Below are positions 7,270 to 15,202 of a DNA stretch of 64,000 bases, one piece after another. The DNA is from Acetobacter sacchari. GTDB lineage: Bacteria; Pseudomonadota; Alphaproteobacteria; Acetobacterales; Acetobacteraceae. The notes under the pieces are model-generated. The model searched no databases. It saw only the letters and a list, made by a program, of their open reading frames with translations, and was not told the DNA's origin. A program made the position numbers and the translations under genes. The DNA lies in assembly GCF_017377715.1 (NCBI RefSeq), contig NZ_JAFVMF010000017.1, forward strand, positions 1 through 64,000, in the 5' to 3' direction. Each line of letters starts with the position of its first letter. The stretch's first letter is position 1.

Positions 7270-9066
7270 ATGGCCCGCGATGAGGATTTCCGTGTCCGTC
7301 CGGGCCACATCCGAAGCACGGGACACGCGGCCCGGCCCCGCAGCTTTCTGGCACAGGTGCTTCATGCCTCCCGCCGTGCGGGTGGAGGCAGTAGCGGCAG
7401 CCCCGGAAAGGGAAAAGGAGGCAGTCCGCGCTCCGGCCCCTCGACCTTCGGGCGAGGCCATTCCCGGTTTGGAAAAAGCCGTCTCTTCGACGCTCATCGC
7501 CGCGTCACTGTGAAGGCTCGCGTGGTGCGACAAAGTGGGCGCGGCGCGCGTCCCGGATCGCTGGCCGATCATCTCGCCTATCTGCGTCGGGATGGCGTCA
7601 CCCGCGACGACGAGAAAGCGCATCTGTTCGGCCCGAACGGCCAGGAGGTGGACGCAGGGGATTTCGCCGCGCGGTGCAAGGACGACCGGCATCATTTCCG
7701 CTTCATCATCTCGCCCGAGGACGCGCCGGAGATGGCCGACCTCGACGGTTTTACCCGTGACCTCGTGACGCAGATGGAAGTCGATCTCGGCACAAGGCTG
7801 GACTGGGCCGCCGTGTCGCATTGGAACACGGACAATCCGCATGTGCATCTGATCGTGCGGGGTGTGGATCAGGACGGAGCCGATCTGGTCATCGCCCGTG
7901 ACTATATCAGCCACGGACTGCGCTCTCGGGCGGAGGATCTGGTGTCGCTCGAACTCGGCCCGCGCGCCGAGCACGAGATCGAGGCCGCGTTGCGCCAGGA
8001 CGTGAGCGCAGAGCGTTGGACGCGGCTCGACGCCGAGTTGCAGCGTCATGCCGATGACCTGGGGACCGTGGACCTACGACCCGACGCTGGGGACGCTCGC
8101 GACCCCGGGCAAAATGCAGCGCATCGCGCGCTGCTGACCGGCAGGGCGCAGACACTGGAACGCATGGGGCTGGCCACGCCCGAAGGATCGGGACGCTGGT
8201 CGCTCGCGCCTGGCATGGCGGACACGCTGCGCGAAATGGGCGCGCGCGACGATATCATCAAAACCATGCACCGCGCCATGACAGGGCGCGACCATGAGCG
8301 GGCAATCTCCGCCGGTGATTACGTGATCGCCGATCGCGATCATCCGACCGCGCTGACCGGCCGCCTATTAGAGCGTGGACTGCACAACGAACTGACAGGC
8401 GAAGCCTATGCCGTGATCGACGCCACCGACGGCCGGGTGCATCATGTCCGCTTCCCCGGCGTGGAGGCGTTCCGCGACGCGCCACCCGATGGCGGCATCG
8501 TCGAGGTGCGAGCTGTCATAGGCAAGACAAGCGGCAGGGATTATCTGGTGCTGTCCGCGCGTTCCGATCTGGACCTTGCCGCCCAGGTCAAAGCGCCGGG
8601 CGCAACATGGCTGGATCACCGGCTGGTGGAACGCCAGCCGATGGACCTCGCTCGCACCGGCTTCGGGGCCGAGGTGCGGCAGGCGATGCAGGAACGCACC
8701 CGTCATCTTGCGGATCGCGGGCTGGCTTCGTTCCATGCCGATGGCTCCACCCGCTATCAACGCAATCTCCTAGCCACGCTACGTCAGCAGGAACTCGATC
8801 AGGTGGGCGGAAAACTCGCGAAGGAAAGCGGGCTGGCCTACGAGCGCAGCATTCCGGGCAATTTCGTCACCGGCCAGTATGTGAAACGCCTCAGCCTGTC
8901 CTCGGGTCGGTTCGCCATGATCGACAACGGCATGGGCTTCCAGCTTGTGCCCTGGGCACCGTCTCTGGAGAAGCAGCACGACCGGTATGTCGATGGCGTT
9001 GCCCGTGATGACGGGGGCGTCGACTGGCGGCACGACCGCAAACGCGATCTCGGGATCAGCATGTGA
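7270..9066 (+). CDS. rlxS: Relaxase/mobilisation nuclease, DUF3363 family
   Basis: The 598-residue protein has the DUF3363 relaxase plan. A basic Gly/Ser-rich N-terminus is followed by VKARVVRQSGRGARPGSLADHL, then HHFRFIISPEDAPEM, then HWNTDNPHVHLIVRG, the histidine metal-binding motif III. The long C-terminal region is conserved in the family. It nicks oriT and pilots the strand into the recipient. The ATG at 7270 follows GGGAGG and is preferred to in-frame upstream starts in an AT-richer leader. The coupling protein TraG/VirD4, normally next, is missing between this gene and copG. Confidence 0.92.
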   Translation: MARDEDFRVRPGHIRSTGHAARPRSFLAQVLHASRRAGGGSSGSPGKGKGGSPRSGPSTFGRGHSRFGKSRLFDAHRRVTVKARVVRQSGRGARPGSLADHLAYLRRDGVTRDDEKAHLFGPNGQEVDAGDFAARCKDDRHHFRFIISPEDAPEMADLDGFTRDLVTQMEVDLGTRLDWAAVSHWNTDNPHVHLIVRGVDQDGADLVIARDYISHGLRSRAEDLVSLELGPRAEHEIEAALRQDVSAERWTRLDAELQRHADDLGTVDLRPDAGDARDPGQNAAHRALLTGRAQTLERMGLATPEGSGRWSLAPGMADTLREMGARDDIIKTMHRAMTGRDHERAISAGDYVIADRDHPTALTGRLLERGLHNELTGEAYAVIDATDGRVHHVRFPGVEAFRDAPPDGGIVEVRAVIGKTSGRDYLVLSARSDLDLAAQVKAPGATWLDHRLVERQPMDLARTGFGAEVRQAMQERTRHLADRGLASFHADGSTRYQRNLLATLRQQELDQVGGKLAKESGLAYERSIPGNFVTGQYVKRLSLSSGRFAMIDNGMGFQLVPWAPSLEKQHDRYVDGVARDDGGVDWRHDRKRDLGISM

Positions 9067-9180
9067 TCCATTCCCCCGTTCTTTTCACGCTGTCGTTCGC
9101 CTCGGTACACTCGACGCAGTTTCAGTCTTGTTCCGGAAAAAATCTTTCGGTCACATCATGGCTTTTCATGGAGGGTTTCC

Positions 9181-9630
9181 ATGCGTGACCGCCTGAACGT
9201 CTCCCTGCCTGTCGCCATGATCTCGCAGATCGGTGATCTTGCCGCGCGCCGGAAGGTGACGCGCTCCGCCGTGGTGGAGGCGGCGGTCGCCTCGCTTTTG
9301 TCGCCCGACAGCGCCGAGAAAACGGAAGCGGCCCTCACACGCCGACTGGACCGGCTGACGCGCCAGATGCAGCGGCAGGAACGCGACCTGATGATCGCGC
9401 TGGAAACGCACGCCCTGTTCATTCGCTTCTGGCTGGGACAGATGCCGCCGCTCCCTGCCGAGGCGCAGGCCGCCGCCAATGCGCTGGGGCAGGAACGCTT
9501 TGCCCGGTTTCTGGACACGCTGGGGCGTCGTCTGTCCCAGGGGCGGTCGTTCCGCGACGATATCCCGCTCGATATTCCCGCGATGCGTCAGACGTCACCG
9601 ACACCAGGAAAAGAGGTGCCGTCCTCATGA
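9181..9630 (+). CDS. CopG/ribbon-helix-helix protein of the transfer module
   Basis: The 149-residue protein starts with a ribbon-helix-helix domain (RDRLNVSLPVAMISQIGDLA, then RRKVTRSAVVEAAVASLL). A coiled-coil region RLDRLTRQMQRQERDL and ALFIRFWLGQMPPLPAEA follow, as in the CopG-like gene that precedes trbB in Tn4371-like elements. It is likely an autoregulator of the trb operon. Here no trb gene follows: the 3' end overlaps a truncated LysR gene on the other strand. Confidence 0.87.
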   Translation: MRDRLNVSLPVAMISQIGDLAARRKVTRSAVVEAAVASLLSPDSAEKTEAALTRRLDRLTRQMQRQERDLMIALETHALFIRFWLGQMPPLPAEAQAAANALGQERFARFLDTLGRRLSQGRSFRDDIPLDIPAMRQTSPTPGKEVPSS

Positions 9631-9905
9631 GTTTGCCGCGCCGATTCGATAAAGCGGGTCAGAACAGGATCGCTTTCCTCATCCCGCCAGCACAAGGCGA
9701 GATCGACTGCCGCTGGGCCACCTTCCTCCAAGACCGGTCGGAAGACGACACCATCCATTTTGATACCCGTAGCGCCTTCCGTTACGAGCAGAATCTTATC
9801 TCCGTGACGGGCGAGTACGAGCAGCCGGTCGATGGCAGCGTCGTGAATCATGATGCGTTCGGAAGGAATGTCATGACGCAACGCGAGCTTGCGAAGCTCC
9901 ATGCC
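9588..9905 (-). pseudogene. LysR-type regulator, C-terminal remnant
   Basis: The minus-strand frame encodes only the last third of a LysR substrate-binding domain: AIDRLLVLARHGDKILLVTEG, MDGVVFRPVLEEGGPAAVDLALCWRDEESDPVLTRFIESAR. It aligns with the ends of the LysR proteins at 42881-43807 (RPESEDPVIGKFVAFVRG) and of the pseudogene at 49237-51204. The N-terminal helix-turn-helix is gone, and upstream of about 9905 an unrelated HxlR remnant begins. It overlaps copG by 43 bases, convergently. Confidence 0.72.
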
Positions 9906-9917
9906 TGCACCACGACG

Positions 9918-10202
9918 CGGGAGTATCAGGAAATACCCGGCGTCACGCAACGTCTTCTGACGAAACAGCTACGTGAACTTGAAGAGTCCGGGCTGATCAG
10001 TCGGACCGTGATCACAAAAGGTCCACTTCGCGTTGAGTATCGACCGACGGATGAAGGGGAAAGTTTACGACCGCTCGTCGAGGCGCTAGGCGAATGGGGT
10101 GTCTGCGGCTTGATCGCTATCCGGCAGCACGACGGGACGCCTCGAATAAGCGACCTTGAAGGTTCATTCACCTTCAGGACAATGCGCTACACAGCAAGAT
10201 GA
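9918..10202 (+). pseudogene. HxlR-type regulator, 5'-truncated
   Basis: The frame carries the second half of an HxlR winged helix: EIPGVTQRLLTKQLRELEESGLISRTV, then RVEYRPTDEGESLRPLVEALGEWG. The usual start of the family, with a conserved cysteine and a W-T-L-I-L helix, is absent. The sequence immediately upstream in the same frame is antisense to the LysR remnant, so about 9905-9920 is a recombination junction. Confidence 0.7.
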
Positions 10203-10289
10203 TTAAGATTTCTTGAAGAGTGACGCCGCAATTTTCTTATGATGATTTTCTGTGCATTATTCTCATACCTATAATGAAAATATGGATAT

Positions 10290-10799
10290 ATGGCAATGAC
10301 ATCCTTTCTCACCCCAAAAAATAAGAAGAAGAATAATAATATAAAAAGTATCATATTCGATTTTATAACTGGGAAAGAACTAAGTGATATTTTATCTTCA
10401 TCTTTGAAGCCAAATATTATCTTTAGTGGAGCCCTTTTGGGGATCGTTTCATCAGCCTACCCAACATATCATGCATTAATGTTTTCGAGTGACTGTGGAA
10501 ACCAGCAATTATATGCAGCGGCATCCGCGCATCTTCGAACCTCGATGGCATTAAGTAGCATATCTCTTTCTATGACTGTTATTATGCTGGCTATAAAACA
10601 CTGTGCCGAAATAATTCGTCCGAGAAATAGTTTTCTGCGATACAGTGGTTTGATCCACGTAATCGTTCCGGTGTCTCTGATTTTTTCTGCATTTTCTTTT
10701 TGGTCAGCTACTACATTCGTTGGAAGCTCAACACACACCGCGATCATTAACTCCGGCACTTGTCCGGCTGGCTTATTGGCAAAACCGACCATGGGCTAG
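10290..10799 (+). CDS. Hypothetical AT-rich membrane protein
   Basis: The 169-residue protein is not recognised. It has a lysine/asparagine-rich N-terminus and at least three hydrophobic segments (roughly residues 45-65, 85-107 and 120-145). Codon use is strikingly AT-rich compared with its neighbours, with AATAAT/ATA codons and poly-A tracts, which points to recent acquisition. It lies alone between the LysR/HxlR scar and a palindromic repeat element. Confidence 0.45.
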   Translation: MAMTSFLTPKNKKKNNNIKSIIFDFITGKELSDILSSSLKPNIIFSGALLGIVSSAYPTYHALMFSSDCGNQQLYAAASAHLRTSMALSSISLSMTVIMLAIKHCAEIIRPRNSFLRYSGLIHVIVPVSLIFSAFSFWSATTFVGSSTHTAIINSGTCPAGLLAKPTMG

Positions 10800-10900
10800 A
10801 GCAGATCCCGTTCAAATGGAATCATTTGAACGGGTGAAGATGCTCTTCAAACACTAAGATAGAGCTTTTCCACCGGACCGGAGTTCGGTGGAAAAGCTCT
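10797..10900. repeat. Mosaic palindromic intergenic element (RIME-like)
   Basis: Two perfect hairpins lie side by side. CCCGTTCAAATG (10807-10818) pairs with CATTTGAACGGG (10823-10834), and AGAGCTTTTCCACCG (10861-10875) pairs with CGGTGGAAAAGCTCT (10886-10900). AGAGC/GCTCT words bound and punctuate the unit (TAGAGC at 10797, ATGCTC at 10840). This build, palindromes joined in mosaic, is that of Rhizobium-type intergenic mosaic elements. No other copy is seen in the window. It overlaps the stop of the preceding gene. Confidence 0.65.
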
Positions 10901-11039
10901 AGGAGAACATGGGGCTCCTTCACCGATTCGTGCCCTTCCCTGCTCGCCCCTGTCACACCCCCGCGCGTCCGGAAACTACGCGAGATTTCTCTCCCGAATG
11001 ATTCCTATATGATTCCAGTTGTGGGTGTGGAAATGCCAA

Positions 11040-11074
11040 AGGCCGCCCATGAGGCGGCCTACGTGTTTGTTTTT
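11040..11074 (+). terminator. Rho-independent terminator
   Basis: AGGCCGCC-CATGA-GGCGGCCT is a perfect 8-bp GC-rich stem followed by ACGTGTTTGTTTTT. It shows the classic form on the plus strand, although the nearest plus-strand gene ends 240 bp upstream beyond the palindromic element. The sequence between, 10901-11039, holds no recognised gene. Confidence 0.6.
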
Positions 11075-11218
11075 AAACGGAATTCATGGTTGCGGGGGAA
11101 GACAACCAACGATACTTGCGATTGGTGGATCGAGAGATACCCTGTCTCGCCGCATGACAAAGTCACCATGCCAAAGCGCATGGGCATATCCAATTGAAAT
11201 CCTTGCCATAGGCAATCC

Positions 11219-11258
11219 GCCTCATATATGATCCCATATCATGGTCAATATATGAGGC
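11219..11258 (+). promoter_or_regulatory. Candidate autoregulatory operator of the TA pair
   Basis: GCCTCATATAT (11219-11229) is repeated inverted and without mismatch as ATATATGAGGC (11248-11258), separated by 18 bases, just 8 bases before the antitoxin start at 11267. An AT-rich dyad directly in front of an antitoxin gene is the usual site of autorepression by the antitoxin or toxin-antitoxin complex. The assignment to this pair is inference. Confidence 0.55.
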
Positions 11259-11266
11259 ACCCGGTC

Positions 11267-11632
11267 ATGTCTGAGACCACATTCCTCTCCGACGCCTTCG
11301 ATCAATCAGGACTGGTCGCCGCGGAACGGCTGAGCAATATCCTACACATCACAAGGGGTGAACTGGCCATAACACTGGGCCTGTCACGTGACGCCGTCTC
11401 CAAAAGCGCACGCCTCGGCCGCCCCGCCACCCAAGCGAGACTGCGCGACATGGTCGAGATCCTCAATCGCGTCCGGCCATGGGCGGGCTCGGCCCAACAG
11501 GCTTTCGCATGGTACCGGTCACAACCCCTACCCTCCTTCGGTGATCAGACTGCCGAAGCGCTTGTTCGGGAAGGACGCGCCGATGCCGTCCGGCGCTATC
11601 TGGATCGGATTGCAACCGGCGGTTACGCGTGA
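11267..11632 (+). CDS. Xre/MbcA/ParS-type antitoxin (DUF2384)
   Basis: The 121-residue protein has an Xre-like helix-turn-helix (LHITRGELAITLGLSRDAVSKSARL) and a C-terminal MbcA/ParS toxin-binding domain: RLRDMVEILNRVRPWAGSAQQAFAWYRSQPLPSFG split over residues 63-97, then ALVREGRADAVRRYLDRIATGGYA. The ATG at 11267 is chosen because earlier in-frame starts lie inside the operator dyad. The stop overlaps the RES toxin GTG start by four bases (GTGA), the standard coupled arrangement. Confidence 0.9.
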   Translation: MSETTFLSDAFDQSGLVAAERLSNILHITRGELAITLGLSRDAVSKSARLGRPATQARLRDMVEILNRVRPWAGSAQQAFAWYRSQPLPSFGDQTAEALVREGRADAVRRYLDRIATGGYA

Positions 11633-12147
11633 GGTTTACCGGACGGGTATTCAGGGCTCACAATCCCCGCTGGTCTTTCACCCCGTTATCAGGCGACGGT
11701 GCGGCTCTTCACGGAGGACGCTTCAACCCGATTGGCACACCTGCCCTTTACACGTCACTTCGGATGGAGACTGCATGGCTCGAAGCCCAGCAGGGTTTCC
11801 CATTCAAACCGCAACCTTTGACCATCTGCGCTTATGACGTCGATAGCGAACCAGTCCTCGATCTGACCGATCTCTCCAATTTTAACAACCTGGACTTCTC
11901 ACCTGCCATCTTGGCCTGTCCTTGGGAAAACCTCGCTGACCAGGGCAAGACACCGCCGTCATGGGAACTAGCTAAGGCACTCATGGCGAATGGAACTGCT
12001 GGCGTCATCGTCCCGAGCTTTGCCCCTGGAGCGACAGAAAATGACAGAAACCTCGTCTTCTGGGCATGGTCGGACAGCCTGTCCTCCCGCGTAACCGTCA
12101 TTGATGATGAGAGGCGACTGCCTATAACGGCAGCGTCGTGGTCATAA
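11629..12147 (+). CDS. RES-domain NAD+-degrading toxin
   Basis: The 172-residue protein matches the RES family: RVFRAHNPRWSFTPLSGDGA, then the signature GGRFNPIGTPALYTSLRMETAWLE split over residues 29-52, with the conserved arginine, glutamate and serine/tyrosine residues. A later GVIVPSFAPGATENDRNLVFW block matches the NAD-binding end. RES toxins deplete NAD+ by phosphorolysis and are held by an Xre/MbcA antitoxin. It starts with GTG overlapping the antitoxin stop. The pair probably stabilises the region or acts against phage. Confidence 0.9.
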   Translation: MRFTGRVFRAHNPRWSFTPLSGDGAALHGGRFNPIGTPALYTSLRMETAWLEAQQGFPFKPQPLTICAYDVDSEPVLDLTDLSNFNNLDFSPAILACPWENLADQGKTPPSWELAKALMANGTAGVIVPSFAPGATENDRNLVFWAWSDSLSSRVTVIDDERRLPITAASWS

Positions 12148-12410
12148 GCTAACCGGAGAGTAAAACTGCCGAATGGAGCTCCCAGCACCGAGGAGTGACG
12201 ACTTCTATGGGGGGCAGCAGAATGTCGGCTATTGGGAAGGGATGATTGAAAGCAGTCATTTGCAGCTTCCACGTTCATGACGACTATCGACCAGACCACG
12301 ACATTAGTTACGTTTCGCGTGAACGTCCGCTCTTTGGAAATGGCGGCGGTTAACCTGTATAAACGGCCAGGCTTGGCGCTATGGGCTTCGAAAGGGATTC
12401 AAACCTGATG
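12148..12410. other. Intergenic stretch, no gene seen
   Basis: No coding frame of merit is seen on either strand. It contains short CAGTCATT and CGTCCGCT-type words in an otherwise unstructured sequence, and the promoter of the following DUF4238 gene must lie here. Confidence 0.4.
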
Positions 12411-13574
12411 CCGCTGAATAAGAGCCATCACTTCGTGCCACAGTTCCTGCTGCGATTTTTCTCCGTCGATGGCTCATCGGTGGGCCTTTACAACTTACGC
12501 TCCGGCAGAATCGTCACAGGAGCGAGCCTCAAGCATCAAGCCTGCCGGGATTGGTTCTACGGCCGCGACGGAAAGAGCGAGCATGCTCTGGGGCAGATCG
12601 AAGGCGGTGCCAGCTCTGTCCTGCGGCGAATGATCGCGACCGGCCGGCCCCCGAAGCGATACAGCGCCGATCACCGCGTGCTAGCGACCTTCCTGCTCAT
12701 CCAGTCGGCGCGGACGGCACAGGCCGCCGTCGCGGCTAATGAGATGGCCAACAAGGTCGGCAAATTGATGCTACGGAACACGCTGACCGATCCCGAACTT
12801 CTCGCCGCGCTCGACGACCTAACTATTGAACTCACCGAGCCCGCCGCAGAGGCGCTCCGGCCTGCGGCCCTGGAAACTCCTGTGATTCTCGATCTGAAGA
12901 TCAAGCTGCTCCACAATGTGAGCTCGACGCCCTTTGTTTTGGGCGACCACCCAGCCGTCAAACACAACGGGCTCTACAGCGGTGCAGAAATCTCGGTGCT
13001 TGGTTTGGCTAACCTCGGCCTGCAGTTTGTCATGCCCATCTCACCCGATTACGCAGTCGTCTTCTACGACGAAAAAACCTATTCGCTGGGCAGTCCGGCC
13101 AGTAACGTCGTTAAGCTGCCCTCGGCGAGCATCGTGACGGCCCTGAACGAGTTCCAATGGGCCAACGCCCTGGACAACATCTACTTCAGGCCCAGTGACG
13201 ATCCGCCGCGCTGGACGCCGGATCGCGATCGACTTGCAGAGCTTCGTCGGAACGAGCAGGTGTCGGTCTGCGAGGATGAGGTCCAGCTCGAAGGAACCAG
13301 GCGGGCGAAGGTCATCAGTGTGCAGGCGCAGCGGCCAAGCCGGGCCCTTAAGATGCCTCTGTTTCGGAATCGAATGTCCCCGCCGCCTCTCGTGAACGTG
13401 GGCACGCTGCCGTTGCGAGATCCTGACTGGGCCCTCCACGTTCACCGGATGACCGCCGCATTGAACGCCGGGTTAATCCCGCCAGAGGAATTTCACGTCC
13501 GCACCATGCCGCCTCAGTTTTTGCTACGAATCCTACGGGAACGGGCGAGCGCAAACGCGGCGAAAACAGGCTGA
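12411..13574 (+). CDS. DUF4238 domain protein
   Basis: The 387-residue protein begins with the DUF4238 signature KSHHFVPQFLLRFFSVDG, a histidine-rich start typical of the family. YNLRSGRIVTGASLKHQACRDWFYG follows, and later LGDHPAVKHNG and LQFVMPISPDYAVVFYDEK. The function of the family is not known; members often sit in accessory and defence regions. The ATG at 12411 removes ten poorly conserved residues. It stands alone after the toxin-antitoxin pair. Confidence 0.82.
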   Translation, partial: PLNKSHHFVPQFLLRFFSVDGSSVGLYNLRSGRIVTGASLKHQACRDWFYGRDGKSEHALGQIEGGASSVLRRMIATGRPPKRYSADHRVLATFLLIQSARTAQAAVAANEMANKVGKLMLRNTLTDPELLAALDDLTIELTEPAAEALRPAALETPVILDLKIKLLHNVSSTPFVLGDHPAVKHNGLYSGAEISVLGLANLGLQFVMPISPDYAVVFYDEKTYSLGSPASNVVKLPSASIVTALNEFQWANALDNIYFRPSDDPPRWTPDRDRLAELRRNEQVSVCEDEVQLEGTRRAKVISVQAQRPSRALKMPLFRNRMSPPPLVNVGTLPLRDPDWALHVHRMTAALNAGLIPPEEFHVRTMPPQFLLRILRERASANAAKTG

Positions 13575-13766
13575 ACCTGGGTGCCTGCACCCTTGGCGGC
13601 TCAAATTCTGCGGGAAGCTCCCGTCGTTCAGCCGTAAGCCACGAGCTATGTCCGCTTTGAGGAAACTTGAGGCGGCGCTCCGATGTCCGAGAAATAGGCG
13701 TTTGCAGCTTGTCTTCTTATACCGTATCCGTATCGGGTTGGGGCTGGTGAGCAAAAGGTTTTTTTC

Positions 13767-14453
13767 TCAGGGAGAATGATGATCCCGGACGCTGGCAATT
13801 GCCGCAAAGTCGGTCTTTTCCCGTTGCTCGCGTCCGAATGCCATACCGCGTATCACAGCGGGCCTTGCCATCACGGTATCGAACCACATTTTCAGGCGGG
13901 GAAAACTTCCAAGATGCTGACCCTGCTTCTCATGCGGCACGATCCAGCCGATACAAGCGATATCGGCCACTGAGTAATCCCCCGCGAGATACTCTCGATC
14001 CCTCAGGCGACGTTCAAGCACACCATACAGGCGCTCGACTTCCCGCGTATATCGTTCGATAGCATAATCGATCGGAATTGGAGCATGCTGCCGGAAATGG
14101 TGAGCCTGCCCTGCCATTGGCCCAAGCCCCCCCACCTGCCAGAACAGCCACTGCTCGACCTCAACACGCTTCCGTTCTTCACGCGGATAGAAACGCCGGA
14201 ACTTGCGGCCGAGATATTGGAGAATAGCTCCCGACTCAAAAACCGAAATCGGTTCTCCGTCCGGCCCCTGTGGGTCAACCAGCGCCGGAATGCGGTTGTT
14301 TGGGGAAAGCTTCAGAAATGCAGGCTCGAATTGCCCGTCCTTGACGAGATTGACTAAATTCAACCTATAGGGGACACCGACTTCCTCCAGCATGATGGTG
14401 ATTTTCCAGCCATTGGGTGTCGGCCAGTAATAGAGGTCGATTAAATCGCTCAT
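13767..14453 (-). CDS. Glutathione S-transferase (YfcG/YghU-like)
   Basis: The 228-residue protein has a thioredoxin-fold N-domain (LIDLYYWPTPNGWKITIMLE, then LVDPQGPDGEPISVFESGAILQYLG). The all-helical C-domain has FWQVGGLGPMAGQAHHF and YLAGDYSVADIACIGWI. The TPNG-K-I and QVGGLGPM features are those of disulfide-bond oxidoreductase GSTs that act through glutathione rather than a catalytic tyrosine. The ATG at 14453 is chosen because 72 upstream residues have no homology. It is transcribed after the GST at 14470-15084. Confidence 0.9.
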   Translation of the reverse strand: MSDLIDLYYWPTPNGWKITIMLEEVGVPYRLNLVNLVKDGQFEPAFLKLSPNNRIPALVDPQGPDGEPISVFESGAILQYLGRKFRRFYPREERKRVEVEQWLFWQVGGLGPMAGQAHHFRQHAPIPIDYAIERYTREVERLYGVLERRLRDREYLAGDYSVADIACIGWIVPHEKQGQHLGSFPRLKMWFDTVMARPAVIRGMAFGREQREKTDFAAIASVRDHHSP

Positions 14454-14469
14454 ATATCCGCTCAATGTG

Positions 14470-15084
14470 TCATGCGAAAGAAAACGCGGAAAAGCCCTCT
14501 GTCGCTTCCGCGCGCGCGGAAAGAGCATCAAGGGCTGGATAGGCTTTGGCCTCGATGATCTCCGGCAGCATGTGGAGAGAAAAACGGAAAGCGACCGCAC
14601 TACTGACGTCCGCCTGAAGCGGTCGCTCGTCAAACAACCATGCGCTGGTCTGACTGACTTCCGCTTCAAGGAGCCGATACGCAGCGATCAACTGGGCATG
14701 AACGCGATCAACCCAGGGCTGGTACTGTTTTTCGGGAGGACGAAGATTGCGCTCGTAGACGATCTGTACTGTCTTCTCGCAGGCTGCGAGTGCAAAGCTG
14801 ATAATCCGCTGTGACCGGAGATACGCTTCCATATCGCAGGGCATCAGTTTGAGGTGCGGGGGCGCCAGTCGCTCGCCCAGTTCAAGGATCAGCCCGGAGT
14901 CCATCAGCACAGTCCCATCGTCCGTGACCAGTGTGGGTGCCTTCACGACCGGATTGATCGTCGCGAAGGAGTCATACGCCGAGAATACGGATAATGGCTG
15001 GTGGTCGAAGCTTATGCCCTGAAGGTGAAAGGATATAGCGACACGGCGCACATAGGGAGAGTCGAGCATTCCGATCAGCTTCAT
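14470..15084 (-). CDS. Glutathione S-transferase
   Basis: The 204-residue protein starts with MKLIGMLDSPYVRRVAISFH, the SPYVRRV motif of theta/beta-like bacterial GSTs. NPVVKAPTLVTDDGTVLMDSG follows, holding the cis-proline and glutathione-binding Asp-Ser, with a helical C-domain after it. It is the first gene of a two-GST minus-strand operon and is divergent from the GlxA-type regulator at 15203. A role in detoxifying electrophiles is inferred. Confidence 0.88.
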   Translation of the reverse strand: MKLIGMLDSPYVRRVAISFHLQGISFDHQPLSVFSAYDSFATINPVVKAPTLVTDDGTVLMDSGLILELGERLAPPHLKLMPCDMEAYLRSQRIISFALAACEKTVQIVYERNLRPPEKQYQPWVDRVHAQLIAAYRLLEAEVSQTSAWLFDERPLQADVSSAVAFRFSLHMLPEIIEAKAYPALDALSARAEATEGFSAFSFA

Positions 15085-15119
15085 GGGATCAATCCTAGGT
15101 GCGAGATGATTTACCTGCA

Positions 15120-15132
15120 GGATCGGTGATCC
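15120..15132. promoter_or_regulatory. Dyad in the GST/GlxA divergent promoter
   Basis: GGATC-GGT-GATCC is a perfect 5-3-5 dyad in the 118-bp space between the GST operon and the divergent AraC-type regulator. A related GGATCAATCC lies at 15086-15095. It is a candidate binding site for the regulator, not verified. Confidence 0.35.
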
Positions 15133-15202
15133 CGTTCACGACGACGCTAACGAGCAGACAGCGGTATTGTAAGTGGCCGGATTAGCCTTTACCGTAAGGA
15201 TC

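Noticed and set aside
7022..7270. 82-residue frame with GTGA overlap to the transglycosylase
   Set aside because: Cys/Arg/Ser-rich, no recognised family, and it runs into the relaxase ribosome site. The overlap is probably chance.
11009..11197. 62-residue frame over the terminator hairpin
   Set aside because: Its first part encodes the hairpin itself and no family or ribosome site is seen.
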